A DNA stretch of 64,000 bases from Photobacterium sp. GB-56 (GTDB taxonomy: Bacteria > Pseudomonadota > Gammaproteobacteria > Enterobacterales > Vibrionaceae): positions 62,001 to 126,000 of the forward strand of contig NZ_PYNW01000002.1 of the NCBI RefSeq assembly GCF_003026105.1. Direction: 5' to 3'. Within the stretch, counting starts at the first letter, position 1, and every line of letters begins with the position of its first letter. The notes beneath the pieces were generated by a model that made no database searches, had not been told where the DNA came from, and saw only the letters and a list, made by a program, of their open reading frames with translations. The position numbers and the translations under genes are program-made. This document shows positions 1-10,264 of the stretch, one piece after another.

Positions 1-101
1 AATATTTATTTTATAAAATTAAAATGTTTTATTGGCTCTTGTTTGAATTTTTATTCTAAAAATATGAGTTTATATCCAATGGTGATGGGGGCGGCGACAA
101 T

Positions 102-126
102 AAAAAAGGGCACATACAGTGCCCTT
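102..126 (-). terminator. metG terminator
   Basis: An 8-bp stem (106-113 with 119-126) and 5-nt loop, followed on the minus strand by a run of T, lies just past the metG stop codon. This is a canonical Rho-independent terminator. Confidence 0.85.
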
Positions 127-148
127 CTATATATAGGTGAGGTGTAAA

Positions 149-2194
149 TTACATTACACGCATACCTGGCTGTGCACCCTCATGTGGCTCTAGGATCCAA
201 AGATCTTTACCACCAGGGCCCGCTGCTAGGATCATGCCTTCAGACATGCCGAACTTCATTTTGCGAGGCTTCAGGTTAGCTACCATAACAGTCATTTTGC
301 CCACTAACTCTTCTGGTGTGTAAGCTGACTTAATACCAGAGAATACTTGGCGCATTTCACCGCCAATATCTAATTGGAATTTAAGCAGTTTGTTTGCCTT
401 TGGTACTTCTTCACAAGATACAATCTTAGCGATACGCATATCAACTTTAGCAAAATCGTCAAATTCGATTTCAGCTTCAATTGGTTCATCAGCTAAAGGG
501 CTTGCTGGCTTTGCAGCGGCTTCAGCTGCGGCTTTATCTGCTGCAGCTTCTTCTTTCGATGATTCAACCATTGCTGCAACGTGTGCAGGATCGATACGAT
601 TAAATAGAGCTTTAAACTTCGTTACTTCGTGAGCTGTTAGCGGCTTGGCAATTGTTTCCCAAGTTAGTGTTTCGTTTAGGAATGCTTCACTACGCTCAGT
701 CAGTTTTGGCATGACGGGCTTCAGATAAGCCATTAGCACGCGGAATAGGTTGATACCCACAGTACAAATTTCTTGTAACTCTTGGTCTTTACCTTCTTGT
801 TTCGCAACAACCCAAGGTGCTTTTTCATCAACATATTGGTTTGCTTTATCAGCAAGTGCTGTGATTTCACGAATTGCACGACCGTATTCACGGCTTTCGT
901 ATAGTTCACCGATACGATCAGCGGCTTCAACGAATTCTGCATATAGCTCAGGTTCAACGAAATTATCAGATAACTTGCCATCGAAACGTTTAGCGATGAA
1001 GCCTGCATTACGAGATGCAAGGTTAACAATCTTGTTTACTACATCACTGTTAACACGCTGTGTGAAGTCTTCTAGATTTAAATCCAGATCATCAATACGG
1101 CTGTTTAGTTTGGCAGCGTAATAGTAGCGTAGACATTCTGGATCTAGGTGTTTTAGGTAAGTGCCGGCTTTGATGAACGTGCCTTTAGACTTAGACATTT
1201 TCGCACCGTTTACTGTTACGTAGCCGTGTACGAATACATTGTTTGGTTTACGGAACCCTGCACCATCTAGCATCGCAGGCCAGAATAGGCTGTGGAAGTA
1301 AACAATGTCTTTACCGATGAAGTGGTATAGTTCTGTTGAGCTATCTTTATTCCAGAACTCATCGAAGTTTAGATCGTCGCGCTTGTCACATAGATTTTTA
1401 AATGAACCCATGTAGCCAATTGGTGCGTCCAGCCATACATAGAAGTATTTGCCGGTCTCACCTGGAATTTCAAAGCCGAAGTAAGGAGCGTCACGAGAAA
1501 TATCCCACTGTTGCAGTCCTGACTCGAACCACTCTTGCATCTTGTTCGAGGTTTCTTCTTGAAGAGCACCAGATTTAGTCCATTCTTTTAACATGCTTTC
1601 AAATTGAGGCAGGTCGAAGAAGAAGTGCTCAGAATCTTTCATGACTGGTGTAGCACCAGAAACGGCTGACTTTGGATTGATTAAATCTGTTGGGCTGTAT
1701 GTTTCACCACAGTTATCGCAGTTGTCACCGTATTGGTCTTCGGCTTTACACTTAGGGCATGTACCTTTTACGAAACGATCAGGGAGGAACATTTCTTTCT
1801 CAGGATCAAAAAGCTGAGAAATAGTACGGCTAGTAATAAAGCCATTGTCTTTTAGCTGGGTATATACAAAAGATGCTAACTCACGGTTTTCTGGTGAGTG
1901 TGTGCTGTGGTAGTTGCTAAAATCAATATCAAAGCCAGCAAAATCAGCTTGGTGCTCTTTGCTCACTTCGGCAATCATTTGCTCAGGTTCCATACCCATC
2001 TGCTGGGCCTTAAGCATGATTGGAGTTCCGTGTGCATCGTCGGCACAAATGAAATGAACTTCGTTGCCGCGTAGGCGCTGATAGCGAACCCAAATATCCG
2101 CTTGTACATGCTCAAGCATGTGACCTAAGTGGATAGAACCGTTAGCATACGGTAGGGCACAGGTAACCAGAATTTTTCTTGGATTGGCAGCCAT
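149..2194 (-). CDS. metG: Methionyl-tRNA synthetase
   Basis: Cytoplasmic class I aminoacyl-tRNA synthetase that charges initiator and elongator tRNA-Met. The protein has 681 residues, the usual length for the long, dimeric enterobacterial type. Visible motifs are HLGH at residues 22-25 (HIGH motif), a four-cysteine zinc knuckle near residue 145-160 (CPKC and CDNC), and KMSKS near residue 335. A C-terminal EMAPII/Trbp111-like tRNA-binding domain occupies about residues 580-681, after an Ala/Glu-rich linker. The gene is divergent from mrp across 243 bp, the same arrangement as in E. coli. Confidence 0.98.
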   Translation of the reverse strand: MAANPRKILVTCALPYANGSIHLGHMLEHVQADIWVRYQRLRGNEVHFICADDAHGTPIMLKAQQMGMEPEQMIAEVSKEHQADFAGFDIDFSNYHSTHSPENRELASFVYTQLKDNGFITSRTISQLFDPEKEMFLPDRFVKGTCPKCKAEDQYGDNCDNCGETYSPTDLINPKSAVSGATPVMKDSEHFFFDLPQFESMLKEWTKSGALQEETSNKMQEWFESGLQQWDISRDAPYFGFEIPGETGKYFYVWLDAPIGYMGSFKNLCDKRDDLNFDEFWNKDSSTELYHFIGKDIVYFHSLFWPAMLDGAGFRKPNNVFVHGYVTVNGAKMSKSKGTFIKAGTYLKHLDPECLRYYYAAKLNSRIDDLDLNLEDFTQRVNSDVVNKIVNLASRNAGFIAKRFDGKLSDNFVEPELYAEFVEAADRIGELYESREYGRAIREITALADKANQYVDEKAPWVVAKQEGKDQELQEICTVGINLFRVLMAYLKPVMPKLTERSEAFLNETLTWETIAKPLTAHEVTKFKALFNRIDPAHVAAMVESSKEEAAADKAAAEAAAKPASPLADEPIEAEIEFDDFAKVDMRIAKIVSCEEVPKANKLLKFQLDIGGEMRQVFSGIKSAYTPEELVGKMTVMVANLKPRKMKFGMSEGMILAAGPGGKDLWILEPHEGAQPGMRVM

Positions 2195-2437
2195 AATTAC
2201 TTATTTCGCTCATGATGGGTAAAAAACGTAGCTGTAAATACTACCTGATGGTTGTCGTTATTCCTAGCATCAGATACGGTTTTATCTGCTTAAAAGCTTG
2301 TGAAATCGGGCAGTTTTTATGCTTTGGTGGTAGCATTAAGTAAAACAAGTAAAATTAGCGCAGCAACAAGCTCTTAAATGACTAACTAAAGGTTAAATTG
2401 TTGCTCGTTTGATAATAATTATGTGGAGCGTTAACTT

Positions 2438-3529
2438 ATGACTAACGATGTAACTCATCGTTTTCAGAATGTTGCTGATATATGCCAATGGCTAAATCAT
2501 TTTGAGCATTCTCTTTTGAATTCAGAGTGGGCGGATATGCCCAATGTTGTCTCTATCTCTGCAGATGGTTTAATTACCATCACGATTCCTTTTGCTGCGG
2601 CTACATTGGTTAATGAGCTTGAACAGTGGATTGCCAGCGAGCAACATACTGGTGTTATTCCTTCAAATGCGACGTTTAATGTACGCGCAAAAGTGGCTAC
2701 CTTGGCTGTTGAGAACAAGCAACCATTACGTGGTGTGAAAAATATTATCGTAGTAAGTTCGGCGAAAGGTGGTGTGGGTAAATCAACAACGTCAGTTAAT
2801 TTAGCTTTAGGTCTTCAGCAACAAGGAGCTAAAGTTGGATTACTTGATGCAGATATCTATGGCCCATCTGTTCCTATGATGTTAGGCACCATGGATCAAA
2901 AGCCACAATCGCCAGATGGCAAAATGATGCTGCCAATTGAATCATGCGGGTTATATACCAATTCAGTGGGTTACCTTGTACCTGCGGAAAGTGCAACTAT
3001 TTGGCGTGGTCCTATGGCCTCAAAAGCGTTAGCACAAATTATTAATGAGACATGGTGGCCTGATCTTGATTATCTTGTGATTGATATGCCACCGGGTACC
3101 GGTGATATTCAACTGACGTTATCTCAGCAAATTCCTGTTACAGGGGCGTTAGTGGTTACTACACCACAAGATTTAGCCCTAGCTGATGCCATTAAAGGTA
3201 TTAGTATGTTCAATAAAGTGGATGTGCCAGTACTGGGTATTGTTGAGAATATGAGTTACCACGTTTGTAGTAACTGTGGTCATCAAGAGCATATTTTCGG
3301 TACTGGTGGTGCAGCAAAAATGGCACAAGAATATTCAGTGCCATTATTAGCGCAGCTACCACTTGATATTAAGGTACGTCAAGATATTGATAACGGTAAA
3401 CCAACTGTGGCAGTATCTCCTAACTCTGAGCAAGCGATGGCTTATATTGAATTAGCCGCGACTGTTGCGAGTCGTTTGTACTGGCAAGGTGAAACGGCGG
3501 TAGAGCAGATTACAATTCGTACTATGTAA
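2438..3529 (+). CDS. mrp: Iron-sulfur cluster carrier protein Mrp/ApbC
   Basis: P-loop ATPase of the Mrp/NBP35 family that carries and transfers Fe-S clusters in the cytoplasm. The 363-residue protein has a deviant Walker A (KGGVGKS at 110-116), PPGTGD near 218-223, and the cluster-binding CxxC pair at Cys277 and Cys280. An N-terminal domain of about 95 residues precedes the ATPase domain, as in E. coli Mrp. The ATG lies 11 nt after a GGAG, an acceptable ribosome-binding site. Function is assigned by family; substrate proteins cannot be seen. Confidence 0.96.
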   Translation: MTNDVTHRFQNVADICQWLNHFEHSLLNSEWADMPNVVSISADGLITITIPFAAATLVNELEQWIASEQHTGVIPSNATFNVRAKVATLAVENKQPLRGVKNIIVVSSAKGGVGKSTTSVNLALGLQQQGAKVGLLDADIYGPSVPMMLGTMDQKPQSPDGKMMLPIESCGLYTNSVGYLVPAESATIWRGPMASKALAQIINETWWPDLDYLVIDMPPGTGDIQLTLSQQIPVTGALVVTTPQDLALADAIKGISMFNKVDVPVLGIVENMSYHVCSNCGHQEHIFGTGGAAKMAQEYSVPLLAQLPLDIKVRQDIDNGKPTVAVSPNSEQAMAYIELAATVASRLYWQGETAVEQITIRTM

Positions 3530-3672
3530 CAAAAATATGAGACGGTCTTTGTCCGTTCTCTGTTCAAACGTGCTAGATGTCTCATTTTTGTTGGCATCTG
3601 GCATAACAACGGCTTATAATCAGGCGGTTTAATTATTTATCTCGCCACGTGGTCTAACAGGTGCCTTCTGAT

Positions 3673-4317
3673 ATGTCTGAAAATTCACACCAATGCGTTA
3701 TTATTGGTATTGCAGGTGCTTCTGCATCCGGTAAAAGTCTGATTGCCAGTACTGTATACAAAGAGCTAAAAGAAAAAGTAGGCGATCATCAGATCGGTGT
3801 TATTACGGAAGATTGTTATTATAACGATCAAAGCCACCTGACCATGGATGAGCGGGTCAAAACTAACTATGATCATCCGAATGCGCTTGATCATGATTTA
3901 CTTTGTGATCACCTAGAGCAATTAATAAAGGGTGAAGCAGTAGAAGTACCTCAGTATAGCTATAGCGAACATACTCGCCTGAAAGAAACCACGCAAATGA
4001 CACCAAAGAAGGTGATCATTTTAGAAGGTATCTTACTGCTTACAGATCCACGCCTTCGTGAGATCATGCACGCTAGCGTATTTATGGATACACCACTTGA
4101 TATCTGTCTACTTCGTCGTCTACAGCGTGATGTTGCAGAGCGTGGTCGTACTATGGAATCAGTACTCGTTCAGTATCAAAAGACGGTACGCCCTATGTTC
4201 ATGCAATTTATTGAACCGTCAAAACAATATGCTGATATCATCGTTCCTCGCGGTGGTAAAAACCGAATTGCTATCGACGTACTTAAAGCGCATATAGCGA
4301 AGTTGTTACGTTCTTAA
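3673..4317 (+). CDS. udk: Uridine/cytidine kinase
   Basis: Phosphorylates uridine and cytidine to UMP and CMP in pyrimidine salvage. The protein is 214 residues from the ATG at 3673. That start is preferred over an in-frame GTG at 3661 because the N-terminus then lines up with E. coli Udk. The P-loop GASASGKS sits at residues 15-22, and the C-terminal motif [11 protein letters not shown] is intact. Udk, dcd and asmA follow in the same order as in E. coli, although a strong terminator separates udk from dcd here. Confidence 0.97.
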   Translation: MSENSHQCVIIGIAGASASGKSLIASTVYKELKEKVGDHQIGVITEDCYYNDQSHLTMDERVKTNYDHPNALDHDLLCDHLEQLIKGEAVEVPQYSYSEHTRLKETTQMTPKKVIILEGILLLTDPRLREIMHASVFMDTPLDICLLRRLQRDVAERGRTMESVLVQYQKTVRPMFMQFIEPSKQYADIIVPRGGKNRIAIDVLKAHIAKLLRS

Positions 4318-4323
4318 TTTTTT

Positions 4324-4354
4324 ATAAGGCTGGCCTTTGCCAGCCTTATTTTTA
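4324..4354 (+). terminator. udk terminator
   Basis: A perfect 11-bp stem (4324-4334 with 4339-4349), a 4-nt loop and a T run follow the udk stop codon. Confidence 0.9.
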
Positions 4355-4441
4355 TCTTTCGGGAAACCCTGTTAAGATTTGCCTACACAGGTATTATTTT
4401 ATTGATAATACGTGTGTTTTGTTATTCAGGAGAAAGCTCAA

Positions 4442-5035
4442 ATGAGACTTTGTGACAAGGATATCAAGGCGTACCTTGATGAAGGAAAAATCAATATCGA
4501 GCCACGTCCAGCAGATGACTGTATTAGTGGTTTAACGGTTGATGTGACCCTTGGTAATAACTTCCGTATTTTTAATGATCATGGTGCACCCTTTATCGAC
4601 CTTTCTGGAAAGAAAGAAGATGTAGCAACGCAACTTGATAAAGTTATGAGTGATGAAATTGTTGTTGAGGAAGGAGAAGCCTTTTTCCTTCATCCAGGAC
4701 AACTCGCTTTAGCTGTAACGCATGAATCAGTGACATTACCTGCCAATATCGTAGGTTGGTTGGATGGACGATCATCATTAGCACGTTTAGGTCTAATGGT
4801 ACACGTTACTGCACACCGTATCGATCCAGGTTGGTCTGGTCGTATCGTACTTGAATTTTATAATTCAGGACGCTTACCACTGGCATTGCGTCCACATATG
4901 CCAATTGGTGCGTTAAGTTTTGAAACCTTATCTGGTGAAGCTGAAAAACCGTATAATAAACGTGTTGACGCTAAATATAAATATCAGCAAGGTGCAGTAG
5001 CTAGTCGTATTAATGAAGATGATAAAGAGAGTTAA
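4442..5035 (+). CDS. dcd: dCTP deaminase
   Basis: Converts dCTP to dUTP, the main source of dUMP for thymidylate synthesis in enteric-type bacteria. The protein is 197 residues from the ATG at 4442, which follows AGGAG at good spacing. An upstream in-frame start at 4412 would add ten residues with no counterpart in E. coli Dcd. Family motifs are clear: [26 protein letters not shown] and VLEFYNSG with the catalytic Glu, then the C-terminal QQGAVASRI. It lies between udk and asmA. Confidence 0.97.
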   Translation: MRLCDKDIKAYLDEGKINIEPRPADDCISGLTVDVTLGNNFRIFNDHGAPFIDLSGKKEDVATQLDKVMSDEIVVEEGEAFFLHPGQLALAVTHESVTLPANIVGWLDGRSSLARLGLMVHVTAHRIDPGWSGRIVLEFYNSGRLPLALRPHMPIGALSFETLSGEAEKPYNKRVDAKYKYQQGAVASRINEDDKES

Positions 5036-5064
5036 TTTCAATCATCAATAATCTATATTTTAAG

Positions 5065-5091
5065 AGGCAATCCATAGTGATTGCCTTTTTG
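5065..5091 (+). terminator. dcd terminator
   Basis: A 7-bp stem (5065-5071 with 5080-5086), an 8-nt loop and a short T tract follow dcd. Confidence 0.75.
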
Positions 5092-5265
5092 TTATGTGTG
5101 ATATTTTATCGCCTGATGGTATTACTATGATGTTTAGGGCGAAACTATCATTATAAATCATTGTCATAACGCAGAGCTTAATAACATTAAGCTTATATTT
5201 TAATTGTTTATATTTCTTATGCAGATTCCTCATCGTGATAATGGGTGCAAGGGAAAGAGGGTAGT

Positions 5266-7458
5266 ATGAAAAAATTACTGTATGTTTTAATCGGTATTAT
5301 TATCGTCGTTGTACTTGGGATCACAGCCCTTGTCACGTTAGTCAATCCCAATCAGTTTAAAGCTGTGATTGCAGAGCAAGTAAAAAAGCAAACAGGGCGT
5401 GAGTTGGATATTCGCGGCGATATTAACTGGCGTTTTTTCCCAACATTAGGCTTAAGTGTGGGGGAAACAACGTTAAATAACCCTCAAGGCTTTGCTCAGC
5501 CAAACCTGATTCAATTTAAGCAAGCTGAGTTGTCTGTTTCCGTATTACCGCTTTTATCTCATGAGCTTGATATTGGTAAAGTGCGTTTAGATGGTGCGCA
5601 TGTTTTTGTGCAAACATTGAAAGATGGTCGTAGTAATTTAGATGGCTTAACTGAAAAGTCATCAACTAAAGAAGTGAATGACTCTACATCATCAAAAGCT
5701 AATAAAGATGCTGTTAGTAATGTTCAGGATGAGAAGTCAACGGCATCAAAGGTAACGACACAACCGTGGAAAATATCTCTTGCTGGGGTTGAACTTATCA
5801 ATGCTAGTGTTGATATTATAAATGACAAAACCGGTTCGAATATCGCGTTAAATAAGGTGAATTTCACCTTAGATAAACTGACACCAAATACATGGACGAA
5901 AGCGACATTTGATATTTCGGGCAGTGCAAATGCGCTAAAATTTGCAGCTAAAGGCAGTACCGAGTTGAATCTGTCTTCTGCATATCAATTGGCTGAATTA
6001 AAAAATCTAGATGTATCTCTGACGGCCCAAGATGGAAAAACAGAGATAAAACATGCTCAAGTAACGCTGGATCATTTTCAGTATGGTCAATGGGCAACGG
6101 TTAATTTAAATATAGATGGTCAATTACCTGAGTTGGCTTTTGTTACCAAAGGGCAGACCCAGTTTAAATTGTCGTCGGATAGAAATATTCTAACGTTAGA
6201 GAATCTTTCAATAGATAATGCATTGTCAGGAAAAGCGTTACCTCGCCCTAAGATGCAGGTAAACATAAAAACCAATGCTAGTTATGATATAACGACAAAA
6301 ACAGCGACGTTATCAAAACTCAATGCAAATGCAGATGAACTAGCGTTAATGGGAGATGTATCTTTTATCAACCGTGATGTTCCTGTGATCCGTTTTAATT
6401 TATCTAGCGATAATATTAATCTTGATAACTGGCTAAACAAGCAGCACGGCCAGGTTTCATCGGAAAAGCCTGCAGTATCAGATCAAGCTGCGAATAACAC
6501 ATCAACCGAAGTTGCTTCGTCAACGTCACAACAAACCTCTTCACCATCGGTATCAAATACTTCCTCTGCAATACAAGAGCCGGATCTTTCAGTACTAAAA
6601 GGTATTGATGTTGACGGAACGATAATGGCGAAAAAGTTCACTATCTCACATGCACACTTGTCTGATGTGAAACTGTCGGTTGTGATTCAAAATGGGATTG
6701 CAAAGTTAAATTCGTTCACGGCAAATTTATATAAAGGCACTGTGAGTGGAACAGCACAATTGAACGTTAATACACCTTTGGCTAGCTATCAATTACATAA
6801 TCAAATAAAAGGCGTTGAAATCCAGCCATTATTGGAAGATGTTGCTAATAATAAGCAGTTAGCAGGACGTGCAAATATTATCGCCAATCTTGCAGGTAAA
6901 GGCTTATCTTCACAACATTTGAAAAATAACAGTACAGGTACGATTAATGTGAATTTAACCGATGGCGCTGTTTATGGAGTGAATATATCAGAGATGATCC
7001 GTTCAGCAAAAGCCCGTCTAAAAGGTGAAAAGTTATCTGATAGTCAGAAGCAAAAGAAAACAGATTTTTCTTCTTTAACGGCATTGTTGCAATTAGGGCA
7101 AGGCCAAGCAAAGATCGACAATCTTCACCTTGTTTCACCATTACTTGATATCAATGGTCGTGGTATGACGGATTTAAATAATGAGTCATTAAATTTTTCT
7201 GTAGATACTGCTATTGTAGCAAGTGGTAAAGGGTTAGATGAATTGAAAGGGATTACTGTTCCTATTAAAATAAAAGGCACATGGCAGCAGCCTAAATACC
7301 AATTAGATTTAAAAAATCTCTTTAAGCAAAATAGCGAATTAGAGCAAAAAGCGAAGAAAGAGCTAAACCGAGGTCTTGAAAAGCTATTGGGTGATAAAGC
7401 CAAAGACGAAAAGATTAAAAATGTAGCGGATCAATTGCTTAAAGGTTTGTTTAATTAA
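5266..7458 (+). CDS. asmA: AsmA family protein
   Basis: Large envelope protein of the AsmA family. Relatives are linked to outer-membrane assembly and inter-membrane lipid transport. The ATG at 5266 follows GGGAAAGAGGG; an upstream in-frame GTG (5245) would only add seven residues. One N-terminal membrane helix (about 4-24) is followed by a long periplasmic beta-rich region. Two Ser/Thr/Lys-rich low-complexity linkers, near residues 130-160 and 395-440, interrupt it. At 730 residues it is longer than E. coli AsmA (617). The C-terminal AsmA domain is present, and the position after dcd matches E. coli. Confidence 0.93.
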   Translation: MKKLLYVLIGIIIVVVLGITALVTLVNPNQFKAVIAEQVKKQTGRELDIRGDINWRFFPTLGLSVGETTLNNPQGFAQPNLIQFKQAELSVSVLPLLSHELDIGKVRLDGAHVFVQTLKDGRSNLDGLTEKSSTKEVNDSTSSKANKDAVSNVQDEKSTASKVTTQPWKISLAGVELINASVDIINDKTGSNIALNKVNFTLDKLTPNTWTKATFDISGSANALKFAAKGSTELNLSSAYQLAELKNLDVSLTAQDGKTEIKHAQVTLDHFQYGQWATVNLNIDGQLPELAFVTKGQTQFKLSSDRNILTLENLSIDNALSGKALPRPKMQVNIKTNASYDITTKTATLSKLNANADELALMGDVSFINRDVPVIRFNLSSDNINLDNWLNKQHGQVSSEKPAVSDQAANNTSTEVASSTSQQTSSPSVSNTSSAIQEPDLSVLKGIDVDGTIMAKKFTISHAHLSDVKLSVVIQNGIAKLNSFTANLYKGTVSGTAQLNVNTPLASYQLHNQIKGVEIQPLLEDVANNKQLAGRANIIANLAGKGLSSQHLKNNSTGTINVNLTDGAVYGVNISEMIRSAKARLKGEKLSDSQKQKKTDFSSLTALLQLGQGQAKIDNLHLVSPLLDINGRGMTDLNNESLNFSVDTAIVASGKGLDELKGITVPIKIKGTWQQPKYQLDLKNLFKQNSELEQKAKKELNRGLEKLLGDKAKDEKIKNVADQLLKGLFN

Positions 7459-7488
7459 CAATATTTTTATATTGGTCACGTTATTATT

Positions 7489-7520
7489 GAAAAGGTTTGC
7501 TTATTAAGGCAAGCCTTTTC
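7489..7520 (+). terminator. Probable asmA terminator
   Basis: A 12-bp stem with one G-T wobble (7489-7500 with 7509-7520). The T tract after it is weak and lies mostly inside the stem. Confidence 0.55.
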
Positions 7521-7626
7521 TAGTTTATATGTATTTGATACTAAAAAGTAAATGGCGACTTTATAGTAAGACGGTGAGCAGTGATTACTGTCACTTGATA
7601 AATGAATGACGCCATGATGATGAATT

Positions 7627-8586
7627 ATGATAGATAAACCGACGTCGACAGATGAAAAAACAACCTTGATGTCAAAAGTAATGGCGATTGTTACTTTTGT
7701 GGTCGATAAAATAAAAGCCTTGCCTCCTATTGATCACTTGATCCGTGCTGCGGATCGCTTTAATGATCGTTTGGGGAGTCAGTTTGGTGCAGCAATCACT
7801 TATTTCTCTTTTTTATCCCTTATCCCTATTTTAATGGTGTTGTTTGCAGCAGCGGGTTTTATATTGGCCTCTAATGCCTCATTACTAAATAGCATTATTG
7901 ATAAAATAGTTGCAGGTGTTACTGATCCAAGCTTAGCAACGACATTAAAAAACACTGTTAATATTGCTATTAGTCAGCGTACAACTGTCGGTTTAAGTGG
8001 TTTAGCCATTGCTTTGTATTCTGGTATTAGTTGGATGGGGAATTTACGTGAAGCCATTCGAGCACAAACCCGTGATGTATGGGAACGCAAACCTGAAGAT
8101 AAAGATCATTTTTTACTGCAATATGTGAAAGATTTTGTCGCACTGACAGGGTTAGTGGGCGCATTAATTTTTACTGTTGTACTAACGTCAGTGGCAGGCT
8201 CTGCACAAGCAACAATTGTTAATGCGCTAGGTTTAGAAAATATTACTTGGTTACGCCCTGCTCTTACCGCAACAGCTTTAACAATATCGATCTGTGCTAA
8301 CTATCTTATGTTTTTATGGATCTTTTGGATGTTACCTAAGCGTCGTTTTAATCGTAGGGCACTGATGAAAGGAACATTACTTGCCGCGATAGGCTTTGAA
8401 GCAATTAAGTTTGCTATGACATTCATGTTACCTAAACTGGCAAGCTCACCATCAGGTGCCGCGTTTGGTTCAATTATAGGCTTAATGGCATTTTTCTATT
8501 TCTTTGCGCGTTTGACATTATTTTGTGCCGCTTGGATTGCGACAGCGAATGAACATCGTATTACGCCGATCACTGATGAAGAATAA
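7627..8586 (+). CDS. yhjD: YhjD-type inner membrane protein (YihY/BrkB family)
   Basis: Inner membrane protein of the YihY/BrkB family, closest to E. coli YhjD. Matching segments are FNDRLGSQFGAAITYFSFLS near residue 45, LYSGISWMGNLREAIRAQ near 130 and GLMAFFYFFARLTLFCAAW near the end. About six hydrophobic segments are visible. YhjD has been proposed to transport or flip lipid/LPS precursors, but its biochemistry is not settled. The 319-residue length fits the family. A strong terminator follows, so it is probably monocistronic. Confidence 0.88.
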   Translation: MIDKPTSTDEKTTLMSKVMAIVTFVVDKIKALPPIDHLIRAADRFNDRLGSQFGAAITYFSFLSLIPILMVLFAAAGFILASNASLLNSIIDKIVAGVTDPSLATTLKNTVNIAISQRTTVGLSGLAIALYSGISWMGNLREAIRAQTRDVWERKPEDKDHFLLQYVKDFVALTGLVGALIFTVVLTSVAGSAQATIVNALGLENITWLRPALTATALTISICANYLMFLWIFWMLPKRRFNRRALMKGTLLAAIGFEAIKFAMTFMLPKLASSPSGAAFGSIIGLMAFFYFFARLTLFCAAWIATANEHRITPITDEE

Positions 8587-8612
8587 CGGCTTTATTCTGT
8601 GATGAATACAAG

Positions 8613-8640
8613 AAAGGATGACGCTATGTCATCCTTTTTT
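8613..8640. terminator. Bidirectional terminator after yhjD
   Basis: A 10-bp stem (8613-8622 with 8628-8637) and 5-nt loop are flanked by T on the plus strand and by A on the other side. The minus-strand gene that ends at 8629 has its stop codon inside the stem, so the hairpin can serve both genes. Confidence 0.8.
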
Positions 8641-8955
8641 ATTACATTGTGCAATATTGAGTTGTTTTAGGAAATGACTGATTTGGCTAACTTGAAGACC
8701 AATTCTTGGTTCAATGAACTTACGGCGGATCATGGCATAGCTGACTGTTGCAGTAGCGATGGCAATAAAGGCATTGATATTGAGTATAAGTAAAACAAGG
8801 CTAACAATACCAATATATGCGATGCTATAGCCGAACACTTGGTTTTCATTATGTTGTAGATGGATGCCACAGCTCTCACAGGTAAAAGAGAGGGTATCTT
8901 GGTTGAGTGTTGGTACTGAGGTTTTATGCTGACAGCAAGGACAAGTTTTTTTCAT
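8629..8955 (-). CDS. Small membrane protein with N-terminal zinc ribbon
   Basis: I do not recognise this 108-residue protein. Residues 1-32 hold two CxxC pairs (CPCC near residue 5 and CESCGIH near 29), a likely zinc ribbon. Residues about 44-80 form one long or two closely spaced hydrophobic segments, and the C-terminus is basic and hydrophilic. An ATG start and stop codon placed in the shared terminator suggest a real gene. It has no operon partner. Similar short zinc-ribbon membrane proteins are common and mostly uncharacterised. Confidence 0.6.
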   Translation of the reverse strand: MKKTCPCCQHKTSVPTLNQDTLSFTCESCGIHLQHNENQVFGYSIAYIGIVSLVLLILNINAFIAIATATVSYAMIRRKFIEPRIGLQVSQISHFLKQLNIAQCNKKG

Positions 8956-9161
8956 TTTATTACCTTTAATAGACTGACAACGCCAGATATGCGAACTACA
9001 TCCCTGTCTATATCAGTAGTGTCATATTACTGAAGGTAGAAGTACCGTTTGACTGCGTAATGTAATAACTTTGTCATGGTATAGTTAACTGATTAATATA
9101 TTAATAATGATTATGTATTTATATTTCATGCTAGATATGAAGCTAAATACAAGGAGTGTAT

Positions 9162-10214
9162 GTGGATTCAATAACTCAAGCTGCACTAGGGGCATCTGTT
9201 GCAGCGGTTGTGGCAGGACGCCACTGTAAGCCTAAAACATTATTGATTGGTGCTGCGTTAGGGACGTTACCTGATTTAGATGTTTTTATTGATTATGGTG
9301 ATCCTATTTCAGATACGGTGAAGCATCGTGGCTTTAGCCATTCACTTTTTGTGTTGTTACCGTTCTCTTTATTACTCACTACATTATGGCATCACTATCG
9401 ACCTACGGTATTATCATTTGGTCGATTATGGCTCTTAGTTGCCGCATGTTTGATCACTCATCCATTACTTGATTCATTTACTACCTATGGCACGCAACTG
9501 TTTTGGCCTTTAGATAACAGCGTTGCGGTATCGAGTCTCTTTATTATCGATCCACTCTATACATTGCCTTTGCTTATCATGCTGATTGCAAGCTTGATGT
9601 GGCGAGAGAAAATGGCAAAACTCTGTAGTATTGGACTAATCGTTTCAACGATTTACTTAGCATGGTCAGTTGTTGCTTATAAGGTTATTGAGCACCGTAT
9701 TGAACAAGAGTTAAAGCACACACCGTTAGCCAATCAGCCCATGTTTATCAGCCCAACCCCGTTTAATACGGTACTTTGGCGGTTTATTATTCTTGATGAT
9801 GATAAATATTATGAGGGCTTTTCATCTTTGCTCGATCCAAAAGATGATGATGGTTACCCTATACAATGGGTGCAACGAGAGCGAGGCACGTTACCGTTAA
9901 AACAGCCCTCAGAGCATGTTGCAATGCTAACTAAGTTTGCTAGTGATTTTGTTCAGTATCAAACGATTGATGATCAATTAGTGGTGACAGATCTGCGGTT
10001 AGGATTAATCGAATATTTGCCATTTCGTTTTATCGTTGCCAAGCAGTCACCGCAGCAAGGTTGGCAATTAATAGCACCGATAAAAATGGAGGAGCGAAAA
10101 GTGCAACCCAAACACCTTTCTGCATTATGGTTACGGCTATTAGGCAGCCAAGATGTGAATGCCGATCTATGCCAGATCAATGAATGCCCCAGTAACATTG
10201 TTATAAAAACGTAA
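9162..10214 (+). CDS. YdjM-family membrane-bound metal-dependent hydrolase
   Basis: Predicted inner-membrane metal-dependent hydrolase of the YdjM (LexA-binding, DUF457) family, 350 residues from GTG 9162. I chose this start because AAGGAG lies 6 nt upstream; GTG 9156 is the alternative. The N-terminus DSITQAALGA, then LGTLPDLDVF, KHRGFSHSLF, THPLLDSFTTYGTQLFWP carry the conserved Asp and His residues expected to bind metal. Four or five membrane segments lie in the first half, and the C-terminal half is soluble. The substrate is unknown. I saw no LexA box upstream. Confidence 0.82.
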   Translation: MDSITQAALGASVAAVVAGRHCKPKTLLIGAALGTLPDLDVFIDYGDPISDTVKHRGFSHSLFVLLPFSLLLTTLWHHYRPTVLSFGRLWLLVAACLITHPLLDSFTTYGTQLFWPLDNSVAVSSLFIIDPLYTLPLLIMLIASLMWREKMAKLCSIGLIVSTIYLAWSVVAYKVIEHRIEQELKHTPLANQPMFISPTPFNTVLWRFIILDDDKYYEGFSSLLDPKDDDGYPIQWVQRERGTLPLKQPSEHVAMLTKFASDFVQYQTIDDQLVVTDLRLGLIEYLPFRFIVAKQSPQQGWQLIAPIKMEERKVQPKHLSALWLRLLGSQDVNADLCQINECPSNIVIKT

Positions 10215-10264
10215 CTATAACGTTTCTTTCACTGTTTTCTTATGTGTTGATGTAGTAATGCTAA

